Shown one piece after another: positions 34,420 through 46,290 of a DNA stretch of 64,000 nucleotides (position 1 is the first letter of the stretch; every line of letters begins with the position of its first letter). Where the stretch lies: contig OZ234496.1 of assembly GCA_965153455.1 (NCBI GenBank), positions 14,562,304 through 14,626,303 on the forward strand. Reading direction: 5' to 3'. Source of the DNA: Sphagnum compactum (Eukaryota; Bryophyta; Sphagnopsida; Sphagnales). A program made the translations under genes and the position numbers. The notes below the pieces were generated by a model. It was not told where the DNA came from. It saw only the letters and a program-made list of their open reading frames with translations, and did not search any database.

Positions 34420-35099
34420 CTGCTTATCAATGTCTAAAGAAAACTTCTTCTACTATGATCAATTTCTTTTTGTGAATTCACTACTTCTTGAAATTTTTAT
34501 GCTTCCACAGGAGTAGTATTTAGCATACCCGGCCAAGTTGTGTTCCATCCTTCCATGGATGTGGATGGCCTTTTTGTCTAGGTTTGTGTTTTCTGAATTT
34601 GTTGAATTGTCTCCACCATTGACTTCTTCAATCATTCTTTTTTCTCCCATTTAGTGACACTCTTTGCTTTTCTTAGTTCTCTATCCTTAAACACATGTTC
34701 TTAAGTTACTTTACTTCTTACGGTAACATTAACATCCACCACATTCACATCTATAGTGACTATTTGTGTTTTAGCAATAGGTTGAACCTCTACTATTGCC
34801 ATAGATTTCCCATGAAACATCTTCTACATTTCAACAAACTTTGGAAAATCTATCATTTTATGTCCATTCGAACCACAAATGTGGCATGCATATGAAGATA
34901 TCTTCTATGGTTCTTGATTTGGTTGTGCTGCTTCTGTGGTTGCCACTGTGGTCTACTATTTCTTCTTTCTGCATGTCTCCACATTGTGATTCGTTATCCC
35001 ATAGTTTATGCAATGTTTGTTAGTCTTCCCTGTATTACTTTATGTTTTTGCTAGTGTTACCTATTTAGTACTATGTGGTACTGAAAATGCACTCCTTGC

Positions 35100-36070
35100 T
35101 TTTGTAGTAGTCATACCTTTTTCACACAACATTGCTGCCTCCTTATGTTATTGTAGTGTTGACCATTTCATCCTTATAGTCACAATTTTGAAGTACGATT
35201 ACAAATTTGTTCTAAACATAGTAGTCAAAAAGTTGTTTATGGTTAATACTTGTAAACCATGAGCCAACTTCTGAATTCGCTCATAATAAACCTCCACCCT
35301 CTCAGTCTCTTCCTGCTTCATAATTTTTAGCTCCATGTGTATTTGCTTGTCATTTTGAGTTTTTCGATGACGTTTATAAAATGCCTATGTAAGGTCCAAA
35401 AAAATACAGTCAGGGCATTCTGACATGTAATTATAACACCAATTTGATGTTGTATCTCTTAGCGTATAGCTAAACGCATTGATGATATACTCTTCAAAAG
35501 TCTTTGCATTTGTTTTTATTGCAAAATTGAACACTATGACATGAATATTTGGATCAACATTTTTTTTAAAATCAGGATACTTAAAAGCTACCCTATTTGG
35601 CCTAACATAATGGCCATCTTTGTGATAAAAAATTGGTGCAGTTACAACAGCTGATTTTCGATATCCTCTTCTTGGATTTGCTACATCTGCACTTTTGTAC
35701 TTTCCAGCAACCATTGAGCTCATCGGTGGTCAATCTGCAATCCTATTCGCATGATTAGTCATTATTGGATTGGTAAACACCATTTGAAGTGTCCCAACAA
35801 CTCCAGTAGTTGTTGTTGGTAATGTTGTACTCCCTTTTTGAAAACATCCATGATGGGAGTAACAATTGTCTCAACTCCTGTGGTTGTTATACTTGCATCA
35901 AGTGATTGTGTAAGTATTATTCTAGCAGGTTGTCTTCGAGTTCCAAAAACTACCATTTCTTACACGATTAAAGTTGCGTTGACTCGAGGGCGACGATGTT
36001 CCATTCTGTGGTTATCCATTGGTATCCTTTATGGTGTAGAATGTGGATGTGAATACACCTTTGGTAATCT
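35100..36070 (-). pseudogene. Ty3/gypsy gag remnant
   Basis: 35723-35385 encodes FKYPDFKKNVDPNIHV, then AFSYTLRDTTSNWCYNY, which matches the capsid pattern (F-x-G-x-x-D-P ... L-x-x-x-A-x-x-W). In another frame it continues with VEVYYERIQKLAHGL, also typical. A zinc-knuckle fragment (CHICGSNGH) follows near 34885-34865; its last Cys is missing. Confidence 0.65.
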
Positions 36071-36100
36071 GCTTTTGGTCTAAATAGATGAATGAATTTG

Positions 36101-39100
36101 TCAACTTTGTGGTCCTAATTAGCTTCCCAACTCCATGCCTTTCAATTTGTTTTGGACTACATGAATCCTTAGTTCCTGTTCTTGTGGTTGATCCATTAAT
36201 GTTCCCGCCACATTCTATAATTCCACATGTCTAGCAATACCTACTATAATGTGGAAAAGCACACAAGGACACTCCATGATTACATGTCCTTCTTCCTCAC
36301 ATAATGAACAGACCCATGAAAGTAATCTGACCATCTCCAAATCCACATATTCATGATCCCGTGTTTCGGTTGTGTACCTTGTTTGATCCAACTCTGGATT
36401 CCTTTGATGTGAGTATGATTATGGTACTTCATCCAACACATTCACCTATGCCTATCCATAATTAGATAATCGTAGATAATTTTCCTCAACTTCTTCAACC
36501 ACATCAATATTGGTGTTTTCTTCCACCTCCTAATCTTCCATTGGTTCATAGTAATTTGGAGATGTAGATTAATACACAATCTAGGTCGTAAACCTTTTAT
36601 AACATCCCTTCTTCGACTATTCATCGACTATGGACTTGAGATTTCTTGTGGTTGATCAGGTACTATAGAAGTCCCTGCTCCGTCTTGATCTCTTCAATTT
36701 TGAATCACAAATTGTGACTAAAAAGTATACTGCACGCACTCATTTGGGTGAGTAGTCGATTACATCTCTTTGTGTGGAGATTGTCGTTTGTAACTATGCC
36801 TTTTTTGAAGACCCATAGTCCATACTTCACACCGTACCACCTCTTGTGGTAGCGACCTATGCCCCGTAAGCATATCCTCTATTCTTATAACTCGTTTGTC
36901 CAACATCAGATTTTGATATGGGGTTTCTGTAAGCCTTGCATGTTCCTCTCCATTTTCAAGATTGTTTTATGTTTGTCTTTCAATAACTTGTCGATTTGCC
37001 TCCAAGTCCAATTGTCATTGTAAACTCTCAGTCACCATTCGATTCATCTTGTTTCACAATTTTTCATCTTGAAAGTTTGTAAATCACTTTGTAGTCTTTA
37101 TGGCGTTAATTACTTAGACCTCTGATATTTTCTAACATACCCCTTTAAATTTTTAATTGAAAAAACAACACGATTCGTCTAAACACTCTCATTTATAGTA
37201 TAACAACAAAAATTGTAGAAAACCTTCTCATTACTATATAAAAAATAGAAAATTATTTCCCACAAAATGGTCGTCAAATGGTAAAAGTGAAATTACCTCC
37301 TGTAGAATTATTCCACACTATTGTAATAACATATTTGCACTTCACATGCAAACATTCACTATTTTTGCTTTGTTTCTCAACACACTTAACCCTACCATTC
37401 ATTAAAACACCAAATTCATGGTTATTTCATATAACTAGAATTTGCATTTCAAAATACATTGAAAAAACTCTAGAAATAAGATTACAATTCATTTCATCAT
37501 ATTCTGATGCTACAAAAAATTCACACAACAACATAAACATAGAATTCACTATAGAAGTCTGTGCTTCTCTATATTACTAAAAACATGAATACAAATTACA
37601 GTAGAATCCCATGTTTTGTTGAAAGAAATGCAAAACAACAATTAAAATTTGTGGTATATCCAAAATAGAATCTGTGGTTTTCTACTACAAGTATTTACAA
37701 CTTTTATTATTCTTCCCAGAATCTGTGTTTCTAATAATGTCTTTATTCTTCCCCAGATTTTCCCTCTTTGGGCAGTCCTAATTCACATCATCATGATTCA
37801 AAACCAACAAGAATTCAAAACTAACAAAGTTCCCTAATTAGTCCCTATCCTAAATGCTTGTTCATTCAAATCATGTAATCATCCAACCCCCTTAATAGAT
37901 ATTCCTAGAGGTTCAAGATTACACCTTGGGGATAAACAATTAAGAAAGTTTGATTGTGGTTAAACAATCTTGCCAACTTTGAGAGTGATTATCACTGCTT
38001 TAGTTAATCTTTTTTATTACTTTCTTTTTGGGCATTTTTAGCATAGATCTCCATAAGTAAGTGGCATTATTGATTTTTTTGCATTGACAAAGTTATCTTA
38101 AAATTTGAAATTTTATACTAATTAGGGTTCTCATTGATCTTTTGGTTTTGTATTGCTTTTATCATTTCCAACTATGTGGTTTGCTAAATGTTTCATACAT
38201 TTTCTTTGAGTATTCATTATTGTTATGGTTTTGTTTTATGTTCTCTTTCAATGTTTGTGTGGTCCTTAATTTTTTTATTGTTGCTACTAGTAGTTTAATT
38301 GTTGTGATTGGAGTTTTAACAATGTACCCTAATTAAGTTGTTGTTCAATGGCATTTATTCCGATAGACATGGTTCTTTGATTTTAGTGTTTTTTATTTTA
38401 ATTATTAATTACTTATCTCAACTTAGTGTGGATGGCACAATAAAGGTGTAAATGAACTTCACAATCATTTTTCAAGGTGTCACCTTCCCCACTAGTGCAC
38501 ATGATTGCCTTTAAAAGGGTGGTTGTAAAATAAAATGGTTTATTTTTTGTCACATTGGACTTTCTACATAATGTGCTTTATTCAAATGCCACAAATGCAT
38601 GGTAAAATGATCAATGTGATAATTATTTAATCGATTTTTATTGCCAACTTGAATAAGAATATGGAGATAACGATAAAATCCAATAAATATACACCAAACA
38701 TATAATAATGAACTTTTGAAAGGAAATCATGGACCATGCTTTCAAATTTACATGAAGATTCAAATGCACTTACTTTATAATATCATTTCATCTAAAGATG
38801 TTTTTATCAAGATTCAATATGTGATACATGTAGAATGAGAAGCATGAATTCCAATTTTTTTGGGAACAACCTATATTAACAAATAACATATTTGGATCTT
38901 ATTTTGAAAAGTCCTTGTCTGAATCATTGTTTTGTTGAAATGATGATTTTCCCCCTAATATGTATGTCAAAGAGTTGTTTAGTTAGGCTTTTGTTTGTTT
39001 AAACTTTTTTAATTCATTAATCACCATAGAATTCGCACTTAACATTGATTTTTTAAGGATTTTTTTCATTTTGATGTTAAAATATGAACTTTTTGAAGAT

Positions 39101-39743
39101 GTTGCATTTGTAAGAAATGAACCTCTTTAATTTGTAACAACTTAAAAGTCATCCCCAATATGAAGATAATGTAATGTGAGAGGTCCAAAGCTTTATGGAG
39201 ACCCTTAGTGCAAGATATGTTAAACTTGGTAAGATCCATCCATTGAAAACCCAATAAAAGGATTACCCAAAATCTCTATAAAAAAGTCAACTTTTTTCAA
39301 TTTTTTTTTTACATTTGTTTATGTGGTGCCACTTTAATGGCATGTTAATCATGGCAAGTTGTGCTTGATCACTAATATGGATGTTATGAAGTTTAAATTA
39401 AATCATTACATGTTTTAATTTTGAATTTTGGTTTAGTAAAGGATGTTTAACAACTTCATTCAACAACATTACTTTCATAAAAGGCCCTTTTAAATTTCAT
39501 AATACAAAATTTTTAAATTTCAAAAAAATTTAGTAACAAGGGATTACTAGACACAAAAAAAATTCAAAAATTCAAAAAATTCAATTTTGTGTTTTTCAAA
39601 ATTCAAGGTCTATTTAACATTCATGACCTTTATTGCACGAAAATCTGGTGCAATGTATATGGTGTTTAAAAAAAAAAAAGCTTATAATACAAAAAGTTAA
39701 AACTTGAAATGTCAAAATGTTTGGGTGTGATTTCTATCATAGA
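36101..39743. other. AT-rich stretch without a supported gene
   Basis: It should contain the 5' leader and LTR of the gypsy remnant if they survive, but I found no matching repeat on the far side. Remaining frames are short and featureless. Confidence 0.4.
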
Positions 39744-40482
39744 TGCTAATGCCATGGAGTTCATTCATTTGAATGTTCATCCATGTACTTAATTTTTAGT
39801 TTAGTTTTAGTTCACTCTTAATTAATTTCGAGTTAAATTTTAATTCACTTTCAATTGATTTTTTATTCATTTTAGTTAAATTTTAGTTAAGTCTAGTTAA
39901 ATCCGAGTTAAATCCTAGTCGACTTTGAATTAAGTCCTAGTTAAGTCCTAATAATTCTTAGTTAAATACTAGTTAAGGCTTAATTAACTTTTAGTTAAGT
40001 CCTAATTAACTTTTGGTTAACTTTTAGCTAAGTCCTAGTTAACTTTAGTTAATTCCTAATTAATTTTTAATTAAATTTCAGTTAAATTTTAGTTAACTTA
40101 TAGTTAACTCTCAGTTAGGAACGTTCTCAAGAAGCTTCTTTACTTGATGCACACATAGAAGCCTCCTTGGAAGCTTCTTTGAGTTAAATCCCCAAAGGGG
40201 TATAAATAGAAGTAGGATCCCTCATTTCCTTCAGTTTGTTCAACATTAGTTTTAGGCACGATCTTGCACCATAGCCTTGTCATGTTTTTTTTATGTTCAT
40301 GTTTGCATATGTTAGCATAATAAAGATTCATTTTCACGTTTGTCTCACACATTTTGTGTTTTTGTTCTTAGTTTTTACGTTTTTGTTTTTAAATCGCATA
40401 ATCTTGCCTTGTTCCTTGTTTGAAAGTTAGACTTAAACCTTTTCTTTAACCTTTGTTCTTGTGGATCTTCATGTTTTTGATA
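39744..40482 (+). repeat. 5' LTR
   Basis: Pairs with 42639-43422. Well-matched blocks include CTTGATGCACACAT, CCCCAAAGGGGTATAA, TCTTGCACCATAGCCTTGTC and AGCATAATAAAGATTCATTT. TATAAATA at 40201-40208 is a likely TATA box and AATAAA near 40319 a likely polyadenylation signal. About 300 bp of degenerate AGTTAA(G)TCCT repeats occupy the U3 part. Exact borders are estimates. Confidence 0.78.
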
Positions 40483-40799
40483 GTTTGAACAAACTTTGTC
40501 AGGTCTACGTCTATTATTGCGTGTTTAAGTCATTTAGTAGTTAGATTCCTTTTGGAGTTGAGTGTGCATTACCCTTTTTTTTTCAAAGGAAAAGTTTTCA
40601 AGAAGTCATGGATTACCCATTTTTTGTTGATTGAGGTTATGGATTACCCACCTTTATTGGTGTCATATTTCATGGTGCTCATAGTCATGTTTACATCCAT
40701 GGAAGAAATCCTTGTTGTCCTTAGGAATCTTAAACAAGTTTTGACCTCTCTGGGATGCATTTCAAGAACACAACCCCAACCAAAGGAACCACAAACTAG

Positions 40800-41540
40800 C
40801 CTACCTAACAAGTTTGATGGCACATGTTCAAAGTTTTGAGGTTTTGTCAACCAAGTGCATTTAGTCATTCGACATCATCCTCATTTGTATCCAATTGGCC
40901 TAACTAAGTTGGATTCATTAACACCTTGTTGTTAAGCATGACCCTTGCTTGGTTTGCATCTTTGTTGGAGCATCAATCACCCTTGTTCAACGACTTTGAA
41001 ACGTTTTTTGAAGAGTTCCATGCCACCTTTGGAGATTAAGACAAAGAACACACATCTAGCATCAAGATATGATCTCTTTGTCAAGGATCATGTTCAGCTG
41101 TGGTATATGCATCGAAGTTCAGATAGTTGATGTGTGATATTTCATGCGATGAGGCAACATTCATAAATTGGTTTTAGTTTGGGTTATGAGGTGATGTGAA
41201 GGACTTGCTATTCACCTTGCCAGACCCTTCAACATTAAATTAGGCCATTGCATAAGTTATTTGGTGTAATAATAAGTTATTTAAATGTCAACAAGAGAGG
41301 CACCATGAACCCACATTAAAAACACAAAGAAGTTTTGCACCACCGACAACACAAAAGAATTTTCCACCTGCAACACCAACCCAGCCTTCAACAACCTCGT
41401 TAAAGGACCACCCTAAATGCAGATTGATAACACAAGATTCAAGCCCCTCAAGGAACAAGAAAAACAATGTCGACATACAAACATTTTTGTTTGTATTATG
41501 GAGAACCAAGTCATGTTGCTCGTGAGTGTCTAAAAAAGTG
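40800..41540 (+). pseudogene. Chromovirus gag and zinc-knuckle remnant
   Basis: The translation reads NKFDGTCSKF, a stop, then GFVNQVHLVIRHHPHLYP, the start of a retrotransposon capsid, with further pieces in shifted frames. Around 41487-41537 the frame gives CLYYGEPSHVARECLKK, a CCHC knuckle whose second Cys is Tyr. Confidence 0.6.
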
Positions 41541-41837
41541 TGGACCACATGCAACATGCGCCATCTCTATTACCAATCACCAACCAAAGGAGTAAGAAAA
41601 CAAGCATGTCCAGTTTCAATAGGGACCGCGAAGCTAAACCTTGATGCATCATGTAATGAAAATGGTCCCAACTTATCTTCAGACCCAACACCATGTTTCT
41701 TGGTACCAATCATTGTCAAATGTAGTAAGCTTGTGACAATGGAGGCCCAAGCACTTTTTGATTTTGGCGCATCAACATGTTTTATGGACAAGAAACTAGT
41801 TAGTGCAACAATACAAGTTGACTTTAGTGGAAAATAA
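41526..41837 (+). pseudogene. Chromovirus aspartic protease remnant
   Basis: An open frame of 104 codons contains VTMEAQALFDFGASTCFMD. DFGAS replaces the usual D-[ST]-GA-[ST] active-site loop, and the hydrophobic residues around it fit the family. The Phe in place of Thr/Ser would probably impair activity. Confidence 0.65.
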
Positions 41838-42119
41838 TAGAACACATTAGTGCCAGTTGAGCTCATTAATGGTCGAAGCCTTTTATCAAGACCAGTTGAA
41901 CACATGAAACCAAGCCATTAGATGTTACCACACTAGTAAGGTTGTTTTCAATGTTATTTCATCTCCAAGAAAACCTATCATCATTGGATAGTTTTAGCTT
42001 GTTTTACATAATTTGCGAGTGGATTGGATTGGCATATGAGGAATCTTCATTTTGAAACACCACAATGTGAAGCCCTGAAGTGTGTAGCATTTGTTAGAAA
42101 CATGCAAAATTTGAAGCAA

Positions 42120-42578
42120 AAGGAAGACCTAGATGGTACAAGAAGGCTTAAATGCCTCAAACCCAACTTGAAGGTCGGGGACTAAGTTTGGCTTTGACAA
42201 CAACATATCAAGAAAACAAGGCCATCAAAAAAGTTGGATCATTAGAGGTTAGGTCCATTCCTCATTGTGAAACAAATCAATGTCATGGCTTTCCAACTCA
42301 AGCTTCTAGGTTTTATGAAAATCCATCTTGTGTTTCATGTTTCCTTGTTGGGACCTTACCATGTGTCTACCATTCCAAGAAGAATCCATGATCCCCCTCC
42401 ACCTATTGAAATCAGTGCTGAACAAGAATATGAAGTGCAAAACATTTTAGATTCAAAGATCCCTAATTGTCAACTCCAATATCTTGTTCATTGTCATGGG
42501 TATGATGTGAATGAATGCACTTGGGAACCAGTTAAGAACTTATCAAATGCCATGGAGAAGGTGCATGAGTTTCATTGA
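42120..42578 (+). pseudogene. Chromovirus integrase C terminus with chromodomain
   Basis: The first part gives KPNLKVGD, a stop, then fragments including KTRPSKKL and RLGPF, a GPY/F-type integrase tail. The frame at 42267-42578 continues with FHVSLLGPYHVS and then EYEVQNILDSKIPNCQLQYL, HCHGYDVNECTWEP and LSNAMEKVHEFH. That is a chromodomain (Y-x-V-x-x-I-L-D-S, then CTWEP). Chromodomains guide integration to particular chromatin. Confidence 0.75.
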
Positions 42579-42638
42579 TGATATCCAAACAAACCCAAGT
42601 TCATTTTTTATGGAACTTGTTAGTAAAAGGGGAGGTGA

Positions 42639-43422
42639 TGTTATGGATGCCAAAAAGTTCATTCTTTGAATGTTTATCCATGCACCTAACTTTTAGTTTA
42701 GTTTCAATTCACTTTTAGTTAACTTCTAATTAAATTTTAGTTCATTTCAAGTTGACTTTTAGCACACTTTAGTTAAGTCTTAATTAAGTTCTATTTAAAT
42801 CCGAATTAACTCCCAGTCAACTTTGAGTTAAGTCCCAGTTAAGTCCTAGTCAACTTCGAATTAAGTATTAGTTAAGTATTAGTTAAGTCCTAGTTAATTC
42901 AAAGTTAACTTTTAATTAACTCCCAATTAAGTATTAGTTAAATCTTAATTAGATTCTAGTTAATTCTTAGTTAAGTCCTAGTTAAGTTTAGTTAATTCCC
43001 AATTGATTCCTACTTAGTTCCCAATTAAGTTTCAGTTAAGTTTTAGTTACTTATAATTGATTTTCAGTTAGGAAGGTTCTCAAAAAGTTTTTTTACTTGA
43101 TGCACACATTGAAGCTTCCTTGAGCTAGGTCCCCAAAGGGGTATAACTAGAAGTAGGACCCCTCATTCCTTCAATTTGTTCAACATTAGTCTTAGGCATG
43201 ATCTTGCACCATAGCCTTGTCATGTTTTTTTTATGTTCATGTTTGCATAAGTTAGCATAATAAAGATTCATTTTCATGTTTATCTTACACATCTCGTGTT
43301 CTTGTTCTTAATTCTTGCGTTCTCGTTTTTGAATCACATAATTTTGCTTCATTCCTTGTTTGAAAGTTAAACTTAGACCTTTCCTTTAGCCTTTGTTCTT
43401 ATGAATTTTTGTGTCTTTAACA
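42639..43422 (+). repeat. 3' LTR
   Basis: Direct partner of 39744-40482. It follows the polypurine tract directly and begins TGTTATGG. The degenerate AGTTAAGTCCTAGTTAA repeats (about 42700-43060) are longer than in the 5' LTR, so the array has changed length since insertion. Confidence 0.78.
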
Positions 43423-45510
43423 ATTTTAAATTATGATCACATTTAAAGATGAAACACAAAAATTTGTGCATATTAAAAAATGATTAACACAATACATGTG
43501 ACATATTGGGGCAATTGTGAATATGATAAATAACAAGTTGCAAAAGATTTTATTCAATTTTATTTTTTTATGAAAAAGGTGTTTTTTGACAAAAATACTT
43601 CAAAAGGACAACAATTTTTAATCCCAAGTAAACACATTGGCTTGTTAAATCTCATTTGGGCCTAAAGGTTTTTTTGGTATGTTATGAAATAATTGATATT
43701 TTAGAAATATTTAAAAATATATTAGATATATTTTAAATATATTCTCATAATGAATCATATAGGTACTTTGTTAACATTTAAATGGATTAAAAATTATATT
43801 TTTTGCCTGCCATTTGGAATAAAATGGAAATGACCTCCCCTTGTAGCTACCACATTATATTTCAAGTTAAGGTTATTAGTGAAATTTTTTGGTGAATGAT
43901 AAATTTGACATATAAAACTTTAAGATGTTATGTTGAAAATCCATTCAAATAACGCATTTTTTTGCACTTTTTGAAAAATAAAAACATATTAATCTCTTCT
44001 ATGCATATGAAATAGGTGAAAGTGATGGTAATGTATGGACATCACATCAATTTGGTGGACCCATAAAAATCACTTAACGTTAATGAACAAATGGGTGCTT
44101 ATGGCTTTCAAACTAAAAAAACCACATAAATATTCCAAAAACATTGTATGTGCAAGTCTTGTCCCTCCAAACAAAAAATATGGATGCTTGATATTCATTG
44201 GACCCTAATACAAGGGGGTCCAACCACACTACAATGCGCCACACTTGCCCCCTTAGGCCTTTGATATTGATTTTTTTCTATCAAAAAAATTCTTGAAAGT
44301 TTTTCAAATTTTAAAATATAATATTATGTCAAAGTTTTCATCAAATATTTGCCAAAAATATGTCATTTTCAAATATTTTCAAATAGTGCTTTAAGTGCTT
44401 TTATTGCTTATAATCATAAGTTACAATTGCTTTAAATGTTTTTTTTGGGTAATTTTATTCATTAGATTAATTCCAAAATTTAAAGATATGTATAAAGATA
44501 TATTGAAAATGAAAATATAAAAAAATTATTCCATTTATTTATTTAATTTCTAGATACACAAAACTAAGGACGATTACAATAATTGTTTTAGTACATGTTA
44601 ACAAAATTACACCCAAGGTCATTAGTCAATTTCAATATCTAAAGTTTAGGTCGAATATCCAAATCTTGGAAGATTATGAATAAATCAATCCATCCTAATC
44701 ATCATATGTTAATAGATGCCATTAGTAAAGTGAGGATCTGGTGTCCATGTCAAGAGAAAAACTCCATCAAAATGGGCTCTCATACTATAGGTGACGTTTA
44801 GAACTCCCAAACATGTAGGAATGTGAAACTAGATTGAGATAAGAGACTCATATTAATTAAAGGAAGAGGAATGTGGTGTATGGGAAAGGATTATCAAGAA
44901 ATTGTTTCCTAAGTGGAAATTTGAACTTCACTCCCCCACACAACAAACTATTGTTGAAAAGTGGATTGTGTTTTACACCAAGAACTTGAGCATAAAACTA
45001 GGATTGGTGATGTATACCACAAAGGAATTCCTCCCCAATTGGACAAAAAATAGAATTAAAAAAAATGTGGCCTACTCTATTGTCCCCAAATTACAATAAT
45101 AAATGGAATGAAGTTAGTTTGTAAAAGAAATCAAGTGAAGAAAGATGTTGGATTCTTGTGGGCATTGTAGCACAAGGCCATTGCAATTAATGTTTGAATA
45201 ACACAAATTTGCAAGGATGCAAAAGTAAATCTACCCCATGTGCAATTTGGAAACTCTTGAAACCCATATGCACAAATTTTATGATTGCCCTAGGGTGAAA
45301 CAAGTGTGGTTGTGGGTTGCAACCATCAATTTTAGACTTAAACACACATTGCAAGTAGATGGTAAAATGAAAATGTTAGACATACATTGTAATGCAATGC
45401 TTTTTAAATAAAAGATTTCCTTGAACGTATATGGGCCATTCAAAGACTATTTGGACATTTTTCAAAGGGGTTGTGTTACATGGTGCTTGTGGATTGAGTG
45501 AAATGATAAG
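43423..45510. other. AT-rich stretch without a supported gene
   Basis: A short frame at 44902-45099 has no recognisable motif. AT palindromes (AAATATATTAGATATATTT) occur near 43715. This may be old hAT DNA related to the copy that follows. Confidence 0.4.
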
Positions 45511-45521
45511 AATTTGAAATT

Positions 45522-46290
45522 TCAAGAATCTTTTGACCAAACATTAGTCATATGATAATTGTAATTTAATGTTTTATGGTAAATTAGAATGGGAAAAAAA
45601 ATCCAATTGGTTGATAAGTGTTTTATGTTGAAGAGGAATACTTGGAAGGCTTTGATAAATTTTGATGTCCCCATTTTACCATAGGGTAAGTGTAAGCTAT
45701 AGTGGTTCACAAAGTGGCACATGAAAACATCACCCAAGTCCATATTTAGATTTGCATTTTTTCAGAACCCTAAAAGAATTAAGTAATAAAACATCAACAA
45801 TCCATCAATTCTAAGTAACTTTTTTCAAATATATTTATGTCCATTTAAAGATAACTATTTTATACAAGTGTGCACAAACCCAACATAAAATGAATAGTTT
45901 TCCATAGTGATATGGACTTTTGAAAAGACCTTTATTTAAAACATTAACAAAAAAATTAAAATTCCATTAAGATTAATCTACAATTGACATGCTACAAAAT
46001 CCTTATACTTGATTTTAAGAATGTATTTTCTAACTAAGATGGAGTCTCTAAGAAGTATAATATCAATCAGTGGATCATTTTGAAGTCCATATATGAAACT
46101 TGTTAGGGGGACAATCCATATGTTTTAGTTTGGAAGTTCATGTATTTTTTATTTTTGCAAGTTATGCATAACAAATACATACTATGCATACTCAATTTAT
46201 AATGTAAAACTTAGTCCCTACTAAAAAAAATGTCTTGTAAAATATAAATTAACCATTGCATTTACATTCATATGACATAAATTACTATTG
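45522..46290 (-). pseudogene. Second fragment of the hAT-type family
   Basis: The minus-strand frame from 45743 begins MDLGDVFMCHFVNHYSLH and ends near 45522. The matching position in the left-edge copy (about 814-745) translates as MDCGDVFMCHIMNHLSLH. Nucleotide similarity continues through 45690-46290 against 770-1330. No BED finger or catalytic core can be read here, so it is a partial copy. Confidence 0.5.

Larger units (their letters stand above)
31430..36100 (-). mobile_element. Decayed Ty3/gypsy retrotransposon, integrase end truncated
   Basis: Reading leftwards the order is gag (about 36070-35100), zinc knuckle (near 34885-34865), protease (near 34190), reverse transcriptase (33290-32340), RNase H (32310-31945) and the start of integrase (31750-31440). 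PR-RT-RNaseH-IN order defines Ty3/gypsy. Stops and frameshifts divide every domain. Integrase stops after its zinc-binding part and the beginning of the core, so the 3' end and its LTR are lost or unrecognisable. I could not identify a convincing 5' LTR to the right. Confidence 0.8.
39744..43422 (+). mobile_element. LTR retrotransposon, chromovirus type, internally deleted
   Basis: Two similar direct repeats of about 740-780 bp enclose 2.2 kb. The internal region holds gag, zinc knuckle, protease and then directly the integrase C terminus with a chromodomain. RT, RNase H and most of integrase are missing, so this is a deletion derivative. A polypurine tract (AAAAGGGGAGGTGA, 42625-42638) sits exactly before the 3' LTR, which begins TGTTATGG. 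No 5-bp target duplication is visible, and the LTRs differ by many substitutions and indels, so insertion was not recent. Confidence 0.82.

Noticed and set aside
39744-43422. 5-bp target duplication of the chromovirus
   Set aside because: The bases outside the estimated LTR borders (ATAGA and ATTTT) do not match.
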